Part shown: positions 25,288 through 34,134 of the stretch, piece by piece
Layout of the letters: every line of letters starts with the position of its first letter
Position numbering within the stretch: position 1 is the first letter of the stretch
Source: Lachnospiraceae bacterium
GTDB taxonomy: Bacteria; Bacillota; Clostridia; Lachnospirales; Lachnospiraceae
DNA: 47,123 bases
Assembly (NCBI GenBank): GCA_014804785.1
Contig: JAAUZD010000012.1
Coordinates: forward strand, 4,467 to 51,589
Reading direction: 5' to 3'
Made by a program: the position numbers and the translations under genes
Notes under the pieces: generated by a model
What the model was told of the DNA's origin: nothing
The model's database searches: none
The model's input: only the letters and a program-made list of their open reading frames with translations

Positions 25288-25827
25288 ATGAAAGAAGAAA
25301 AAACAATTATTGAAAAAATTCAAAAGACAAGTAATACGGGAGTAATCGTGACGAATATTGCTAAAATTTTCTGCATTGCGATGTCTGTTATTACAATTCT
25401 GGCAGGAATCATTATGGTGGGAGCAAGTAATCAGATAAACAGGATATTCGAGGAATTGATTGCCGCCGGTGAGTTGCAGATGAATGACCTGGATTTTCTT
25501 GAAGGAACATTGATGCGTAATCTGTTTGAACAAGGAGATTTTGCTACTACCATTGGCGCAGAAATAATTGCAATGGGCGCAATGCTGATCTGCACGGCCG
25601 TGCTGATTCATTTTGTGGGTAAGGTGTTTAAGGAAATGCGTGAAAGTTATTCTCCCTTCCAAACTTCTGTCATAAAAAACTTAAAGGTCGTTTTTGTATT
25701 GGCAACGCTTCTTATTGTGAGCAGTTCCTTGGGAATAGGGATTATCGTAGCAATTGCGTTTTGGTGCGTGCTCCATATTTTTGAATATGGATGTGAACTT
25801 CAAAAGCAGTCAGATGAAACATTATAA
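25288..25827 (+). CDS. DUF2975 membrane protein
   Basis: 179 residues with four membrane helices: NIAKIFCIAMSVITILAGIIMVG, a second near res 90-115, VVFVLATLLIVSSSLGIG, and IIVAIAFWCVLHIFEYGCELQKQSDETL at the end. The last segment, AFWCVLHIFEYGCELQKQSDETL, is the family signature. DUF2975 (YoaS-like) genes almost always stand next to a small YozG-type HTH gene, as here, and the pair acts as an operon of unknown purpose. The start at 25288 (MKEEKTII) is supported by GAGG 8-9 bases ahead; an ATG at 25267 has no ribosome site. Confidence 0.88.
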   Translation: MKEEKTIIEKIQKTSNTGVIVTNIAKIFCIAMSVITILAGIIMVGASNQINRIFEELIAAGELQMNDLDFLEGTLMRNLFEQGDFATTIGAEIIAMGAMLICTAVLIHFVGKVFKEMRESYSPFQTSVIKNLKVVFVLATLLIVSSSLGIGIIVAIAFWCVLHIFEYGCELQKQSDETL

Positions 25828-25843
25828 AAGGAGGCATGTAGAG

Positions 25844-26065
25844 ATGGCGATTATATTAAGATTAGACCGCGTGATGGCGGATCGGAAGATATCCCTAAAT
25901 GATTTGGCGGAAAAGGTTGGAATTGCAAATGTGAATCTTTCCAATATCAAGACGGGAAAAGTGAGTGCGATCAGATTTTCTACATTAAACGCAATCTGCG
26001 ATGTGCTTGACTGCCAGCCGGGAGATATACTAGAATTTCAGAGAGACAAGGAGAAACAGGATTAA
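25844..26065 (+). CDS. YozG-like Cro/CI-type transcriptional regulator
   Basis: 73 residues, essentially one helix-turn-helix domain: ILRLDRVMADRKISLNDLAEKVGIANVNLSNIKTGKVSAIRFSTLNAICDVLDCQPGDILEF. This is the YozG/HTH_26 type that partners DUF2975 membrane proteins. AGGAGG is 9 bases before the ATG at 25844; the upstream in-frame ATG at 25754 lies inside the DUF2975 gene and is not used. It probably represses the shared promoter at 25179-25207. Confidence 0.9.
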   Translation: MAIILRLDRVMADRKISLNDLAEKVGIANVNLSNIKTGKVSAIRFSTLNAICDVLDCQPGDILEFQRDKEKQD

Positions 26066-26081
26066 ACTAACGCCGACGCAT

Positions 26082-26118
26082 AACGGGCTGGAAGTTTATT
26101 AAAAACTTCCAGCCCGTT
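26082..26118. terminator. bidirectional hairpin terminator
   Basis: Perfect 16-bp stem AACGGGCTGGAAGTTT / AAACTTCCAGCCCGTT with a 5-nt loop, between the convergent HTH and GH18 genes. The T-run is poor on both sides, but the stem is very strong. Confidence 0.75.
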
Positions 26119-26147
26119 GTATTAAACTTTATTTAAGGCATAAAATT

Positions 26148-27845
26148 CTATCGTGCCAGATATGCTTCAATTATATCCCATATTTCAGGTTTTTCAAAAC
26201 CGAGTCTCCAGCTTGCCACTCCGCCGATCTGATATTTTTCCATAATGTTCAGTTTGACCTCCAGGGACTTTTCATCTTCCAGCCACACCTGGAATAAGCT
26301 TACACCATCTGAGTATTCCCCATAATTCTGACAGGTTTCGTCATCCCATTCTGTCTGAATGTTGTGGGCACTGATGTATTCTTCCGCCATTTCCATTCCT
26401 ACAGCCTGGCTGCTGAGCTGACCGTCTTTTGTTTCCCAGATTCTGGTATAGAACGGAACTGCATTGATTACTTTGTTGGCAGGAACTTGTGCAACCGTTT
26501 TTTGGATGCCCTCCTCCACAAAGTTGATAGATGCAACGCTGCCCGCCTCAGGGCTTCCGGCATAGTGTTCGTCATATCCCATGATGATTACATAGTCGGC
26601 GACCACGCCCTGTTCTTCTCTGTCGTAATGATCGGTATATCCGGTAGGAACATAATTGTCCACCGAAAGAACGATGCCGTTTGCACGGCAGGGAATGGAC
26701 AATTCCCGGATAAATTCTACATAGTGTTCTCCGCAGTCCATACTGATCTGCTCAAAATCTACGTTGATTCCGTCAATTCCATAAGTGAGTGCGGTGTTTA
26801 CCAGACCGTCGATCAGTTTTGCCCGGGTAGTTGTGGAGGAAAGAATTTCATACATATCAATGCTGTCTTTATATTCAATATTTTCAACAAGTGCCCACAC
26901 TTCAAGTCCCATCCCGTGAGCCTTGTCCACATAGCTCTGACTTGCAAAGCTGGTAAAGCTGCCTTGATTATCACTGAGCTTGAACCACGTAGGTGAGATA
27001 ACGTTGAGCCCTTTTGCCTGTGCAGTCATCGCATCGAGGGTGTCATTCCCTGCCACTCCTGCTACCACATGCCAACCCAGATTAATCTTATAATCCCTTG
27101 TAAGGCTGGTGTATTCGGGTTCCTCATAATCAGTGACCGGAATGGGAAGCTCCGATCTGGCTTCCTCAAGCCGTTTGTTTTCTATATAGCCGATTACGGA
27201 GTCTGCCGTCTTGACCTTGCTCCAGGTCTCCATCTGTTCAAGGAGGATTACCTTGTCTCCGGCATGGACATCCTCGAGGATTTCACTCTTCACACCGCCT
27301 AAGACTCTTACCGCAGTATCCTTCTTGACTTCAGCGGTCTGACGTTCTTCCCAGCTGGTGTAAATCTGGAGACGATTCGGTTCTGTAAACCCTTCATAGG
27401 AGAAATTGGAGTACTGTTTCACGTAATCTATTGCAACGTATAAAGTCTCTCCGTCATATCGTGCTGGCTGGTATGTCAGAGATTGGGTTCCGCTCTTGTC
27501 TGTCACCTCATTGCTTCCTGTAACCGTGCGGATAATATCATCCGGAAGCGTATAGAGTAAAAGACCCTCGCTTTTATCTTCATAGAAACGGTCGTTAAAA
27601 TATTTGTGAACCGTATTTAAATCCAAGTAATAAACACCGTCAATCAGACGTGCTCTTTCCTCAATTATTTCGTTCTGCAATACGATTGCCACATCTCCAT
27701 CATCTGCCATGTGGAAATAGGCATTAAGGTCGGCGCGTTCTTTTGTGTAGGAATATTTTTCCAAAATCTTTGCTCCGAAGCTAACGCCTGCAATTACTAT
27801 AATAAGGACGATTGCTATCAGAACAGGTATTATCTTTTTCTTCAT
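26148..27845 (-). CDS. membrane-anchored GH18-family protein with SH3 domain
   Basis: 565 residues. An N-terminal anchor (IIPVLIAIVLIIVIAGVSFG, about res 5-24) puts it outside the membrane. A copper-amine-oxidase-N-like region (about res 50-165) precedes a bacterial SH3 domain (about res 178-230, RVLGGVKSEILEDVHAGDKVILLEQ). The GH18 barrel holds the catalytic DxxDxDxE-type stretch DGINVDFE near res 355-362, with Glu as acid and Asn replacing the middle Asp. The ending GGVASWRLGFEKPEIWDII is typical of the YaaH/YdhD wall-glycan group. It probably acts on peptidoglycan or a related glycan. The promoter is an extended -10 (TGCTATAAT, 27877-27869) just upstream. Confidence 0.88.
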   Translation of the reverse strand: MKKKIIPVLIAIVLIIVIAGVSFGAKILEKYSYTKERADLNAYFHMADDGDVAIVLQNEIIEERARLIDGVYYLDLNTVHKYFNDRFYEDKSEGLLLYTLPDDIIRTVTGSNEVTDKSGTQSLTYQPARYDGETLYVAIDYVKQYSNFSYEGFTEPNRLQIYTSWEERQTAEVKKDTAVRVLGGVKSEILEDVHAGDKVILLEQMETWSKVKTADSVIGYIENKRLEEARSELPIPVTDYEEPEYTSLTRDYKINLGWHVVAGVAGNDTLDAMTAQAKGLNVISPTWFKLSDNQGSFTSFASQSYVDKAHGMGLEVWALVENIEYKDSIDMYEILSSTTTRAKLIDGLVNTALTYGIDGINVDFEQISMDCGEHYVEFIRELSIPCRANGIVLSVDNYVPTGYTDHYDREEQGVVADYVIIMGYDEHYAGSPEAGSVASINFVEEGIQKTVAQVPANKVINAVPFYTRIWETKDGQLSSQAVGMEMAEEYISAHNIQTEWDDETCQNYGEYSDGVSLFQVWLEDEKSLEVKLNIMEKYQIGGVASWRLGFEKPEIWDIIEAYLAR

Positions 27846-27868
27846 CCTGTAACCTCCAATCGTCCTAT

Positions 27869-27877
27869 ATTATAGCA
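27869..27877 (-). promoter_or_regulatory. extended -10 promoter of the GH18 gene
   Basis: TGCTATAAT on the minus strand, 24 bases before the ATG, without a clear -35. Confidence 0.5.
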
Positions 27878-28076
27878 GACTATTTTCACACCGTCATTAC
27901 CAATTTTGACTTTTTATAACATTTTCTTCCGGTATTTTAGGTGGTATTACCGGTACAATTCACGCCGATAAGGAACCGGAATATTCCTGTTGCTTCATTA
28001 TTATATTATAAGGGGCTTTCTGCAGTTTGGAATATTCGTGTAGCCAATCGGTTCCCGGCGTGCTTGGATAGGGGCG

Positions 28077-28295
28077 TTAATTATGGAATATCCGGTCATA
28101 CCGGATTTCTTTTATCTTCCCGTTTTCGCTGAACACATAGTCCGGCATATATATTGTGTCTTCATTTACACAATTCTTCATAATATATTCCGTAGTGGAC
28201 GGAACGCCATTTAAGTACAATATAACACCTTCCTTCTCCAGCTGTTCAAGCCGTGGTCGTAAGGAAACGGGATCTGTGTTGTGCTTTAAAGCCAT
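28077..28295 (-). CDS. small hypothetical protein (72 aa)
   Basis: 72 residues from MALKHNTDPVSLRPRLEQLEKEG to IRYDRIFHN. The start at 28295 has GGGAG 6 bases before it; the frame is open to a TTG at 28331. Helix (LRPRLEQLEKEG) followed by strands (VILYLNGVPS, TIYMPDYVFSENGKIKEIRYDRI). No signal peptide or membrane helix and no family that I recognise. It stands alone, with about 230 bases to the GH18 gene and 635 to mecA. Confidence 0.6.
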   Translation of the reverse strand: MALKHNTDPVSLRPRLEQLEKEGVILYLNGVPSTTEYIMKNCVNEDTIYMPDYVFSENGKIKEIRYDRIFHN

Positions 28296-28331
28296 TTTTT
28301 CTCCCATCTGTTTTGAATCAGTTTTTGACAA

Positions 28332-28829
28332 ATTCCAAAAGGATTCCGTGATATGTCATGTCAAAAAGATAAATTAAATTCAAAACTGATTATAGTTTTC
28401 TTATTAATGACGATAATAAAAACAGATAAGATGCCGGACACGTATCTAAAATAAACTACCGCTGCGAATTTCTAATTGGGTGAATTATAACAGTTGAAAA
28501 ACTATAGAAAGACTCGCGACAGGCACGAAGCCTGCTAGACATCAATAGATGGCGCCAGCCTCAGCAGTCATATGCAGGTATGCAGATTACGCTTTGGTCT
28601 GGACTTCCTTGATTAAATTTGCTTAGATTCGTATAAATAAAATTTTAAAAATCATGCCTCCTTCCGATACAGGATTTATCCGGAAGCATCTTACGAAACA
28701 AAGCATAGCATTTATTACCAAAATATTCAAGATAGTTCCGCGAGAATTTATTTATTTTTAACAAAAACCTTTAAAAAAATAAGAAATCAAGTAGTTTATT
28801 AAATTTTTTTAAACTGTTTTTCTGTCCTA
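28332..28829. other. AT-rich intergenic region without a convincing gene
   Basis: About 500 bases full of stops in all frames. Two structures stand out: CAGGC-ACGAA-GCCTG (28520-28534), and CTTCCGATA paired with TATCCGGAAG (28662-28687). The stretch 28500-28620 is more GC-rich than its surroundings and could be a small RNA or a decayed element. I cannot assign it. Confidence 0.35.
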
Positions 28830-28856
28830 TTGACTTAAATTCGCACAAAGTATAAT
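28830..28856 (+). promoter_or_regulatory. promoter of mecA
   Basis: TTGACT at 28830-28835 and TATAAT at 28851-28856 (15-bp spacer). A second TATAAT overlaps at 28856-28861 (20-bp spacer). Spacing is imperfect either way. Confidence 0.5.
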
Positions 28857-28930
28857 ATAATTTTAAGTGACTGCAAGTGTCACCAAACGGCAGGATAACA
28901 GTATCTTAATAGTGAGGATGTGAAAATAAT

Positions 28931-29731
28931 ATGAAAATAGAAAAAGTTAACGATCATCAGATCCGCTGTACCCTTACCAGAGAAGATCTGGCTGATAGGG
29001 AGTTAAAGCTCAGCGAACTTGCTTATGGTACCGAAAAAGCCAAAGACTTATTCCGTGATATGATGCAGCAGGCATCTTTTGAATTCGGATTTGAGGCAGA
29101 AGACATCCCTTTAATGATAGAAGCGATTCCTTTGAATTCTGAGTGTATCGTCCTGATCATCACCAAGGTGGAAGACCCTGATGAGCTTGATACCCGTTTT
29201 TCAAAGTTTGCTCCATCTGTTCACGAAGAAGACAATACTTTGGGCGATGTTCTCGATACCATTGCGGAAGGGGCAGATGATGTCCTGGATTTGTTCAAGA
29301 AAATCCAAAACACGAAAGCGGGAAACATATCTTCCGAAGGAACTTCCGCCGCTGCTGAGAACAGCACGGATATAGAAAGCACCAAACGTTCTTTCAAGAA
29401 CGCCCTGCAGAAAAAGCTGTCTGATACCCCGGTTCCGGCGGAACTTACCAAGCTTTATTCTTTCGGCTCGCTGAGGGAGATTATCGGTTCGGCACATGTG
29501 CTGTCTGATTTTTACAACGGTACGAATTCTTTATACAAGCAAAAAGACGGCTCTTATATATTAGTTATTTCTAAAAGTGACCACACGCCTGTGGATTTCA
29601 ACAAAGTCTGCAATGTCCTTTCGGAATACGGAACGATTCTCAAATCAGTGCCTGCTTCCGAGGCATATCTGCAAGAACATTTTGAGCCGATTATTCAAAA
29701 TACTGCACTGCAGTCATTATCCTGCATTTAG
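28931..29731 (+). CDS. mecA: MecA-family ClpC adaptor protein
   Basis: 266 residues. The N-terminal substrate-binding part begins MKIEKVNDHQIRCTLTREDLADRELKLSELAYGTEKAKDLFRDMM, the MecA signature. An acidic linker follows (res 95-160), then the C-terminal ClpC-binding domain (LYSFGSLREIIGSAHVLSDFYNGTNSLYKQKDGSYILVI, VLSEYG, AYLQEHFEPIIQNTALQSL). It delivers target proteins to ClpCP for degradation. Ribosome site GAGGATG is 9 bases ahead, and a terminator follows. Single-gene unit. Confidence 0.93.
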   Translation: MKIEKVNDHQIRCTLTREDLADRELKLSELAYGTEKAKDLFRDMMQQASFEFGFEAEDIPLMIEAIPLNSECIVLIITKVEDPDELDTRFSKFAPSVHEEDNTLGDVLDTIAEGADDVLDLFKKIQNTKAGNISSEGTSAAAENSTDIESTKRSFKNALQKKLSDTPVPAELTKLYSFGSLREIIGSAHVLSDFYNGTNSLYKQKDGSYILVISKSDHTPVDFNKVCNVLSEYGTILKSVPASEAYLQEHFEPIIQNTALQSLSCI

Positions 29732-29749
29732 AATCAGATTCGGAGCTAG

Positions 29750-29776
29750 GGCAGCCCACCAAGGGCTGCCTGTTTG
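29750..29776 (+). terminator. Rho-independent terminator of mecA
   Basis: Stem GGCAGCCC / GGGCTGCC, 5-nt loop, then TGTTTG; the T-run is modest. Confidence 0.75.
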
Positions 29777-29838
29777 TTGTTATTATTACTTTTTCGTGAT
29801 AAAATAAATTGGTTACTAATGAGAAAGGAGTTCAAACC

Positions 29839-31458
29839 ATGAAAAAATTAAAACTTGGACTGCTTGCAGGTGCATCGGTCCTTTCACTTTGCTTCCTGCT
29901 GGCACCGATGATTACCCTTGCGGCAGAAGAAGAGGCGGCGCAAATGCCCTCTATGTATGCGACCTTCTGGGCGCTTGTGCCTCCTATCGTTGCAATCGTG
30001 CTTGCCCTTATTACCAAAGAGGTTTACAGTTCTCTGTTCGTGGGCATTCTTGTGGGCGGATTGTTTTATTCCGGCTTTTCCTTTGAAGGTACCTTTAACC
30101 ATATCTTCAACGATGGATTTATAGCGGTACTGTCTGATGGTTATAATGTAGGTATCCTGATATTCCTGGTGGTTTTAGGGGCCATGGTGAGCCTTATGAA
30201 CCGCGCCGGAGGTTCAGCAGCCTTTGGACACTTTGCCAAAGAAAAAATCAAAACTCGTGCAGGCGCCCAGCTTGCCACGATAGCGCTGGGAGTTTTGATT
30301 TTCATAGATGATTATTTCAATTGCCTGACTGTGGGCAGCGTCATGCGTCCAGTGACAGACGAGCACAAGGTTTCGCGTGCAAAACTTGCTTATCTGATAG
30401 ACGCCACAGCAGCACCTGTGTGTATTATTGCGCCCATCTCTTCATGGGCAGCAGCTGTGTCGGGATTTGTTGAGGGCGAAGATGGGTTTTCCATTTTTAT
30501 CAGAGCGATTCCCTACAATTATTACGCCCTTCTTACCATTGTAATGATGATAACCATTGTTTTGCTCAATATTGACTTTGGTTCTATGCGTACCCATGAA
30601 AAGAATGCGCTGAATGGAGATTTATTCACTTCTGGGAATGCAGCTTCTAATAATGAAACAAATACCAAAAATCCAAAAGGCAAGGTAATCGATCTGGTAA
30701 TACCCATAATCGCATTGATTATCAGTTGCGTTATCGGTATGATTTATACTGGCGGCTTTTTTCAGGGTGAAAGCTTTGTCTCTGCTTTTTCCAATTCGGA
30801 CGCATCTGTGGGACTTGCACTTGGAAGTATATTTGCAATGTTGCTTACAATCATCATTTATCTGATCAGACGGGTGCTTTCTTTCGGCGAATGTATGGAG
30901 TGCCTGCCTTCAGGCTTTAAAGCGATGGTGCCTGCAATTCTGATCCTGACTTTTGCCTGGACCTTAAAAGCAATGACTGATAGTCTGGGAGCTGCCGTGT
31001 TCGTGGCGGATGCAATGGAAAAGAGCGCTGGAGGTCTGATGATCTTGCTGCCTGCCATTATTTTCCTAGTGGGCTGTTTCCTGGCATTTTCCACGGGAAC
31101 CTCATGGGGCACCTTTGGCATCCTGATTCCTATTGTAGTTGCGGTTTTTGCCAACTCAAATCCTCAGCTGATGATTATTTCCATTTCTGCATGTATGGCG
31201 GGAGCGGTCTGCGGGGATCACTGTTCGCCTATTTCAGATACGACCATCATGGCAAGCGCCGGCGCCCAGTGCAATCACGTAAACCATGTCTCCACCCAGC
31301 TGCCTTATGCACTGTTGGTTGCAGCGGTTTCCTTTGTCACCTATATCGTTGCCGGGGTGGTGCAAAATCCATGGATACCTCTTCCGATTGGTATTCTTCT
31401 GCTTTTGGGCTGCCTGTTTGCCATAAAGGGGATGAACCGCAAGAAAGATTTATCATAA
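29839..31458 (+). CDS. nhaC: NhaC-family Na+/H+ antiporter
   Basis: 539 residues with about twelve membrane helices. Family motifs include GALVSLMNRAGG-like VLGAMVSLMNRAGGSAAFG, FIDDYFNCLTVGSVMRPVTD, FSTGTSWGTFGILIPI and GDHCSPISDTTIMASAGAQCNHVNHVSTQLPYAL. It exchanges sodium for protons across the membrane, or another small cation or organic acid in some relatives. The first 29 residues look like a cleavable signal peptide (KKLKLGLLAGASVLSLCFLLAPMITLAAEEEAA) ahead of the normal NhaC start. The start at 29839 is set by AAAGGAG 10 bases ahead; an in-frame start at 29809 has none. Confidence 0.92.
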   Translation: MKKLKLGLLAGASVLSLCFLLAPMITLAAEEEAAQMPSMYATFWALVPPIVAIVLALITKEVYSSLFVGILVGGLFYSGFSFEGTFNHIFNDGFIAVLSDGYNVGILIFLVVLGAMVSLMNRAGGSAAFGHFAKEKIKTRAGAQLATIALGVLIFIDDYFNCLTVGSVMRPVTDEHKVSRAKLAYLIDATAAPVCIIAPISSWAAAVSGFVEGEDGFSIFIRAIPYNYYALLTIVMMITIVLLNIDFGSMRTHEKNALNGDLFTSGNAASNNETNTKNPKGKVIDLVIPIIALIISCVIGMIYTGGFFQGESFVSAFSNSDASVGLALGSIFAMLLTIIIYLIRRVLSFGECMECLPSGFKAMVPAILILTFAWTLKAMTDSLGAAVFVADAMEKSAGGLMILLPAIIFLVGCFLAFSTGTSWGTFGILIPIVVAVFANSNPQLMIISISACMAGAVCGDHCSPISDTTIMASAGAQCNHVNHVSTQLPYALLVAAVSFVTYIVAGVVQNPWIPLPIGILLLLGCLFAIKGMNRKKDLS

Positions 31459-31474
31459 ATATTTTTCAGAAAAT

Positions 31475-31549
31475 AAGCCGGACAGTCTCGGAGGCGTGCT
31501 TCCTGTCAAGAGGACAGGAAATGCACTGCGCAAGAGATGCCCGGCTTTT
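31475..31549. terminator. nested, multi-stem bidirectional terminator or structured RNA
   Basis: Outer stem AAGCCGG/CCGGCTT (31475-31481 with 31541-31547), then TCTC/GAGA, GTGC/GCAC and an inner TTCCTGTC/GACAGGAA hairpin, separated by internal loops. It lies between the convergent antiporter and DUF1858 genes and ends in TTTT on the plus strand. It is far more complex than the other terminators in this window. Confidence 0.65.
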
Positions 31550-31576
31550 CATCCAGAATAATTTCTGTTGGCAGAA

Positions 31577-31768
31577 TCAGAGTGCCTCGATTTTAGCCAT
31601 CAGATCATTTATATCCATGCCATGAACCATAGCGGCTTCCTCAAGGCTCTCAGCCTGTGCGGAGGGACAGCCAAGACAGTGCATGCCTGCTTCCATGAGG
31701 ATGGGTGCAACATTCGGATTGGTATTTAAAATCTCGCCTATTGTCATGTCTTTGGTAATCTGTGCCAT
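31577..31768 (-). CDS. DUF1858 redox-disulfide domain protein
   Basis: 63 residues, a complete DUF1858 domain: [56 protein letters not shown]. The Cys-x2-Cys pair (CLGC, res 31-34) is the redox-disulfide motif of the small domain often associated with hybrid-cluster proteins and other anaerobic redox enzymes. AAGGAGG is 9 bases before the ATG. It has its own promoter and is divergent from pflB, which suggests a common anaerobic physiology rather than a shared message. Confidence 0.92.
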   Translation of the reverse strand: MAQITKDMTIGEILNTNPNVAPILMEAGMHCLGCPSAQAESLEEAAMVHGMDINDLMAKIEAL

Positions 31769-31828
31769 AATAGATAACCTCCTTCTATTGTATACATTTT
31801 ATAACAGATTTTACATCTGCGCTTTTAT

Positions 31829-31857
31829 AGTATAATACTTTGCCCATATTCTGACAA
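31829..31857 (-). promoter_or_regulatory. promoter of the DUF1858 gene
   Basis: Minus strand: TTGTCA (31857-31852), 17-bp spacer, TATACT (31834-31829). Confidence 0.6.
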
Positions 31858-31958
31858 GCCTAAACGGACCTTCTGCCTGTGCTGAACATTTTTTACAAAA
31901 AAATTGAGAAATTTCCCCAAAATCCATACTTTGTTCATAAAAAAGTACACTCTTTGCC

Positions 31959-31988
31959 TTGACTGTAAATGACATTCTAACATATAAT
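31959..31988 (+). promoter_or_regulatory. promoter of the pfl cluster
   Basis: TTGACT (31959-31964), 18-bp spacer, TATAAT (31983-31988), giving a leader of about 60 bases before pflB. The near-consensus form fits the strong expression expected for this enzyme. Confidence 0.75.
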
Positions 31989-32057
31989 GATGGTACGGTA
32001 ATAGCATAATTTTTATGCACAAATAAATAAAATTATATTATAGGAGGCTTACACAAA

Positions 32058-34097
32058 ATGAGACCAGAATGGAAAGATTTTGTAGGCGGCAAGTGGGAGA
32101 ATGAAGTCAACGTACGCGATTTCATCCAGAGAAACTATCATCCTTATGATGGTGATGAATCCTTCTTAGCTGAGGCTACACAGAACACAAAAGACTTATG
32201 GCAGATGGTGCTTGACTTGCAGAAGAAAGAGCGTGAGGCAGGCGGCGTTCTTGATATGGATACGAAGGTTGTATCTACAATCACATCACATGGCCCCGGC
32301 TACTTAGACAAGTCTAAGGAAAAAATCGTTGGTTTCCAGACAGATAAGCCTTTCAAGCGTTCTCTCCAGCCTTACGGCGGTATCAGAATGGCTGAAAAAG
32401 CTTGCGCTGACAATGGTTATGAGGTTGACCCTGAAATCAGCGAATTTTTCTCAACACACAGAAAGACACACAATGCAGGATGTTTTGATGCTTACAATGC
32501 TGAAATGAGAGCATGCCGTTCCGCACATATCATCACAGGTCTTCCGGATGCTTACGGACGTGGACGTATCATCGGCGATTACAGACGTGTTGCCCTTTAC
32601 GGTATTGACAGACTGATCGAAGACAAGCAGGCACAGAAAGATTCCACAGGACGCGTTATGACTGATGATGTTATCCGCCTTCGCGAAGAACTTTCCGAGC
32701 AGATGGTTGCTCTTAAGATGATGAAGGAAATGGCTGCATCCTACGGCTGCGATATTTCCAAACCTGCTACCAACGTACAGGAAGCAATCCAGGCTACTTA
32801 CTTCGGATATTTATGTTCTGTTAAGGAGCAGAACGGTGCAGCTATGTCCCTTGGACGTACCTCCACTTTCCTTGACTGCTACGCAGAAAGAGACCTTGCT
32901 AACGGAACATTCACAGAGCAGGAAATCCAGGAATTTGTTGATCACTTCATCATGAAGCTGAGATGCGTAAAATTTGCACGTACTCCTGAATATAACCAGA
33001 TTTTTGCCGGCGATCCTGTATGGGTAACCGAATCCCTCGGCGGTGTTGGCGTTGACGGACGTCCTATGGTAACAAAGATGAGCTTCCGTTATCTGCACAC
33101 ACTTACCAACTTAGGTCCCAGCCCGGAGCCGAACTTAACTGTTCTCTGGTCTACAAGGCTTCCTGAAAACTGGAAGAAATACTGTGCAAAGATGTCTATC
33201 CAGACTTCTTCCATCCAGTATGAGAATGATGACCTCATGAGAGTAACACACGGTGATGACTACGGTATCGCATGCTGCGTATCTTCCATGGTAATCGGTA
33301 AGGAAATGCAGTTCTTCGGAGCAAGAGCAAACCTTGCAAAATGTCTGCTTTACGCGTTAAACGGCGGTGTTGATGAAGTTACCAAGAAACAGGTTGGTCC
33401 TAAGTATCGTCCTGTTGAAGGCGATGTCCTTGAGTTTGATGATGTATACAGCAAGTTCATCGATATGATGGAATGGCAGGCGGATGTATATGTAAATACT
33501 CTGAATATCATCCATTATATGCATGACAAATACTGCTATGAAAGAGCTGAGATGGCACTTCATGACAGAGATGTTAAGCGTTACTTCGCAACAGGTGTTG
33601 CAGGTCTTTCCATCGTTGCTGACTCCTTATCCGCTATCAAGCATGCTAAGGTAGAGGTTATCAGAGATGAAGACGGTATCATCGTTGACTTCAAGACAAC
33701 TGGTGAGTTCCCTAAATATGGTAATGATGATGACCGCGTAGACAGCATTGCTCAGGACGTTGTTCACAAGTTCATGACAGCAATCAGAAGACACCACACC
33801 TACAGAAACGGCGTTCCTACAACATCCATTCTTACCATTACATCTAACGTAACTTATGGTAAGGCAACAGGAAACACACCTGACGGACGTAAGAAAGGTC
33901 AGCCTTTCGCTCCCGGTGCTAACCCGATGCACGGACGTGATACTCATGGTGCAGTAGCATCCTTATCTTCCGTATCCAAACTTCCGTTCAATGATGCACA
34001 GGATGGTATCTCTAATACCTTCACCATCATCCCCGGAGCACTTGGAAAAGAAGACCAGGTATTCGCCGGTGATATCGAACTTGATTTAAATAAGTAA
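32058..34097 (+). CDS. pflB: pyruvate formate-lyase catalytic chain lacking its glycyl-radical domain
   Basis: 679 residues; the family usually has about 750-760. It converts pyruvate and CoA to acetyl-CoA and formate. The sequence follows PflB from end to end: the double-cysteine active site GIACCVSSM (Cys406-Cys407), [34 protein letters not shown], and [36 protein letters not shown]. It then stops after [30 protein letters not shown]. That is exactly the point where the C-terminal glycyl-radical domain begins in the E. coli enzyme. The missing domain is encoded separately at 34362-34604, and both genes share one message with a 67-residue protein between them. AGGAGG precedes the ATG by about 10 bases. 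No frameshift or stop mutation is needed to explain the ending; the gene has its own clean TAA. Confidence 0.95.
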   Translation: MRPEWKDFVGGKWENEVNVRDFIQRNYHPYDGDESFLAEATQNTKDLWQMVLDLQKKEREAGGVLDMDTKVVSTITSHGPGYLDKSKEKIVGFQTDKPFKRSLQPYGGIRMAEKACADNGYEVDPEISEFFSTHRKTHNAGCFDAYNAEMRACRSAHIITGLPDAYGRGRIIGDYRRVALYGIDRLIEDKQAQKDSTGRVMTDDVIRLREELSEQMVALKMMKEMAASYGCDISKPATNVQEAIQATYFGYLCSVKEQNGAAMSLGRTSTFLDCYAERDLANGTFTEQEIQEFVDHFIMKLRCVKFARTPEYNQIFAGDPVWVTESLGGVGVDGRPMVTKMSFRYLHTLTNLGPSPEPNLTVLWSTRLPENWKKYCAKMSIQTSSIQYENDDLMRVTHGDDYGIACCVSSMVIGKEMQFFGARANLAKCLLYALNGGVDEVTKKQVGPKYRPVEGDVLEFDDVYSKFIDMMEWQADVYVNTLNIIHYMHDKYCYERAEMALHDRDVKRYFATGVAGLSIVADSLSAIKHAKVEVIRDEDGIIVDFKTTGEFPKYGNDDDRVDSIAQDVVHKFMTAIRRHHTYRNGVPTTSILTITSNVTYGKATGNTPDGRKKGQPFAPGANPMHGRDTHGAVASLSSVSKLPFNDAQDGISNTFTIIPGALGKEDQVFAGDIELDLNK

Positions 34098-34134
34098 GAA
34101 TAAACTATAATCCGCTTTCGGGAGGTACAATGCA

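Noticed and set aside
28500-28620. A tRNA or 4.5S/SRP-like RNA in the GC-rich island
   Set aside because: No cloverleaf, no TTCGAnTC arm and no SRP GGAA-type apical loop could be recognised.
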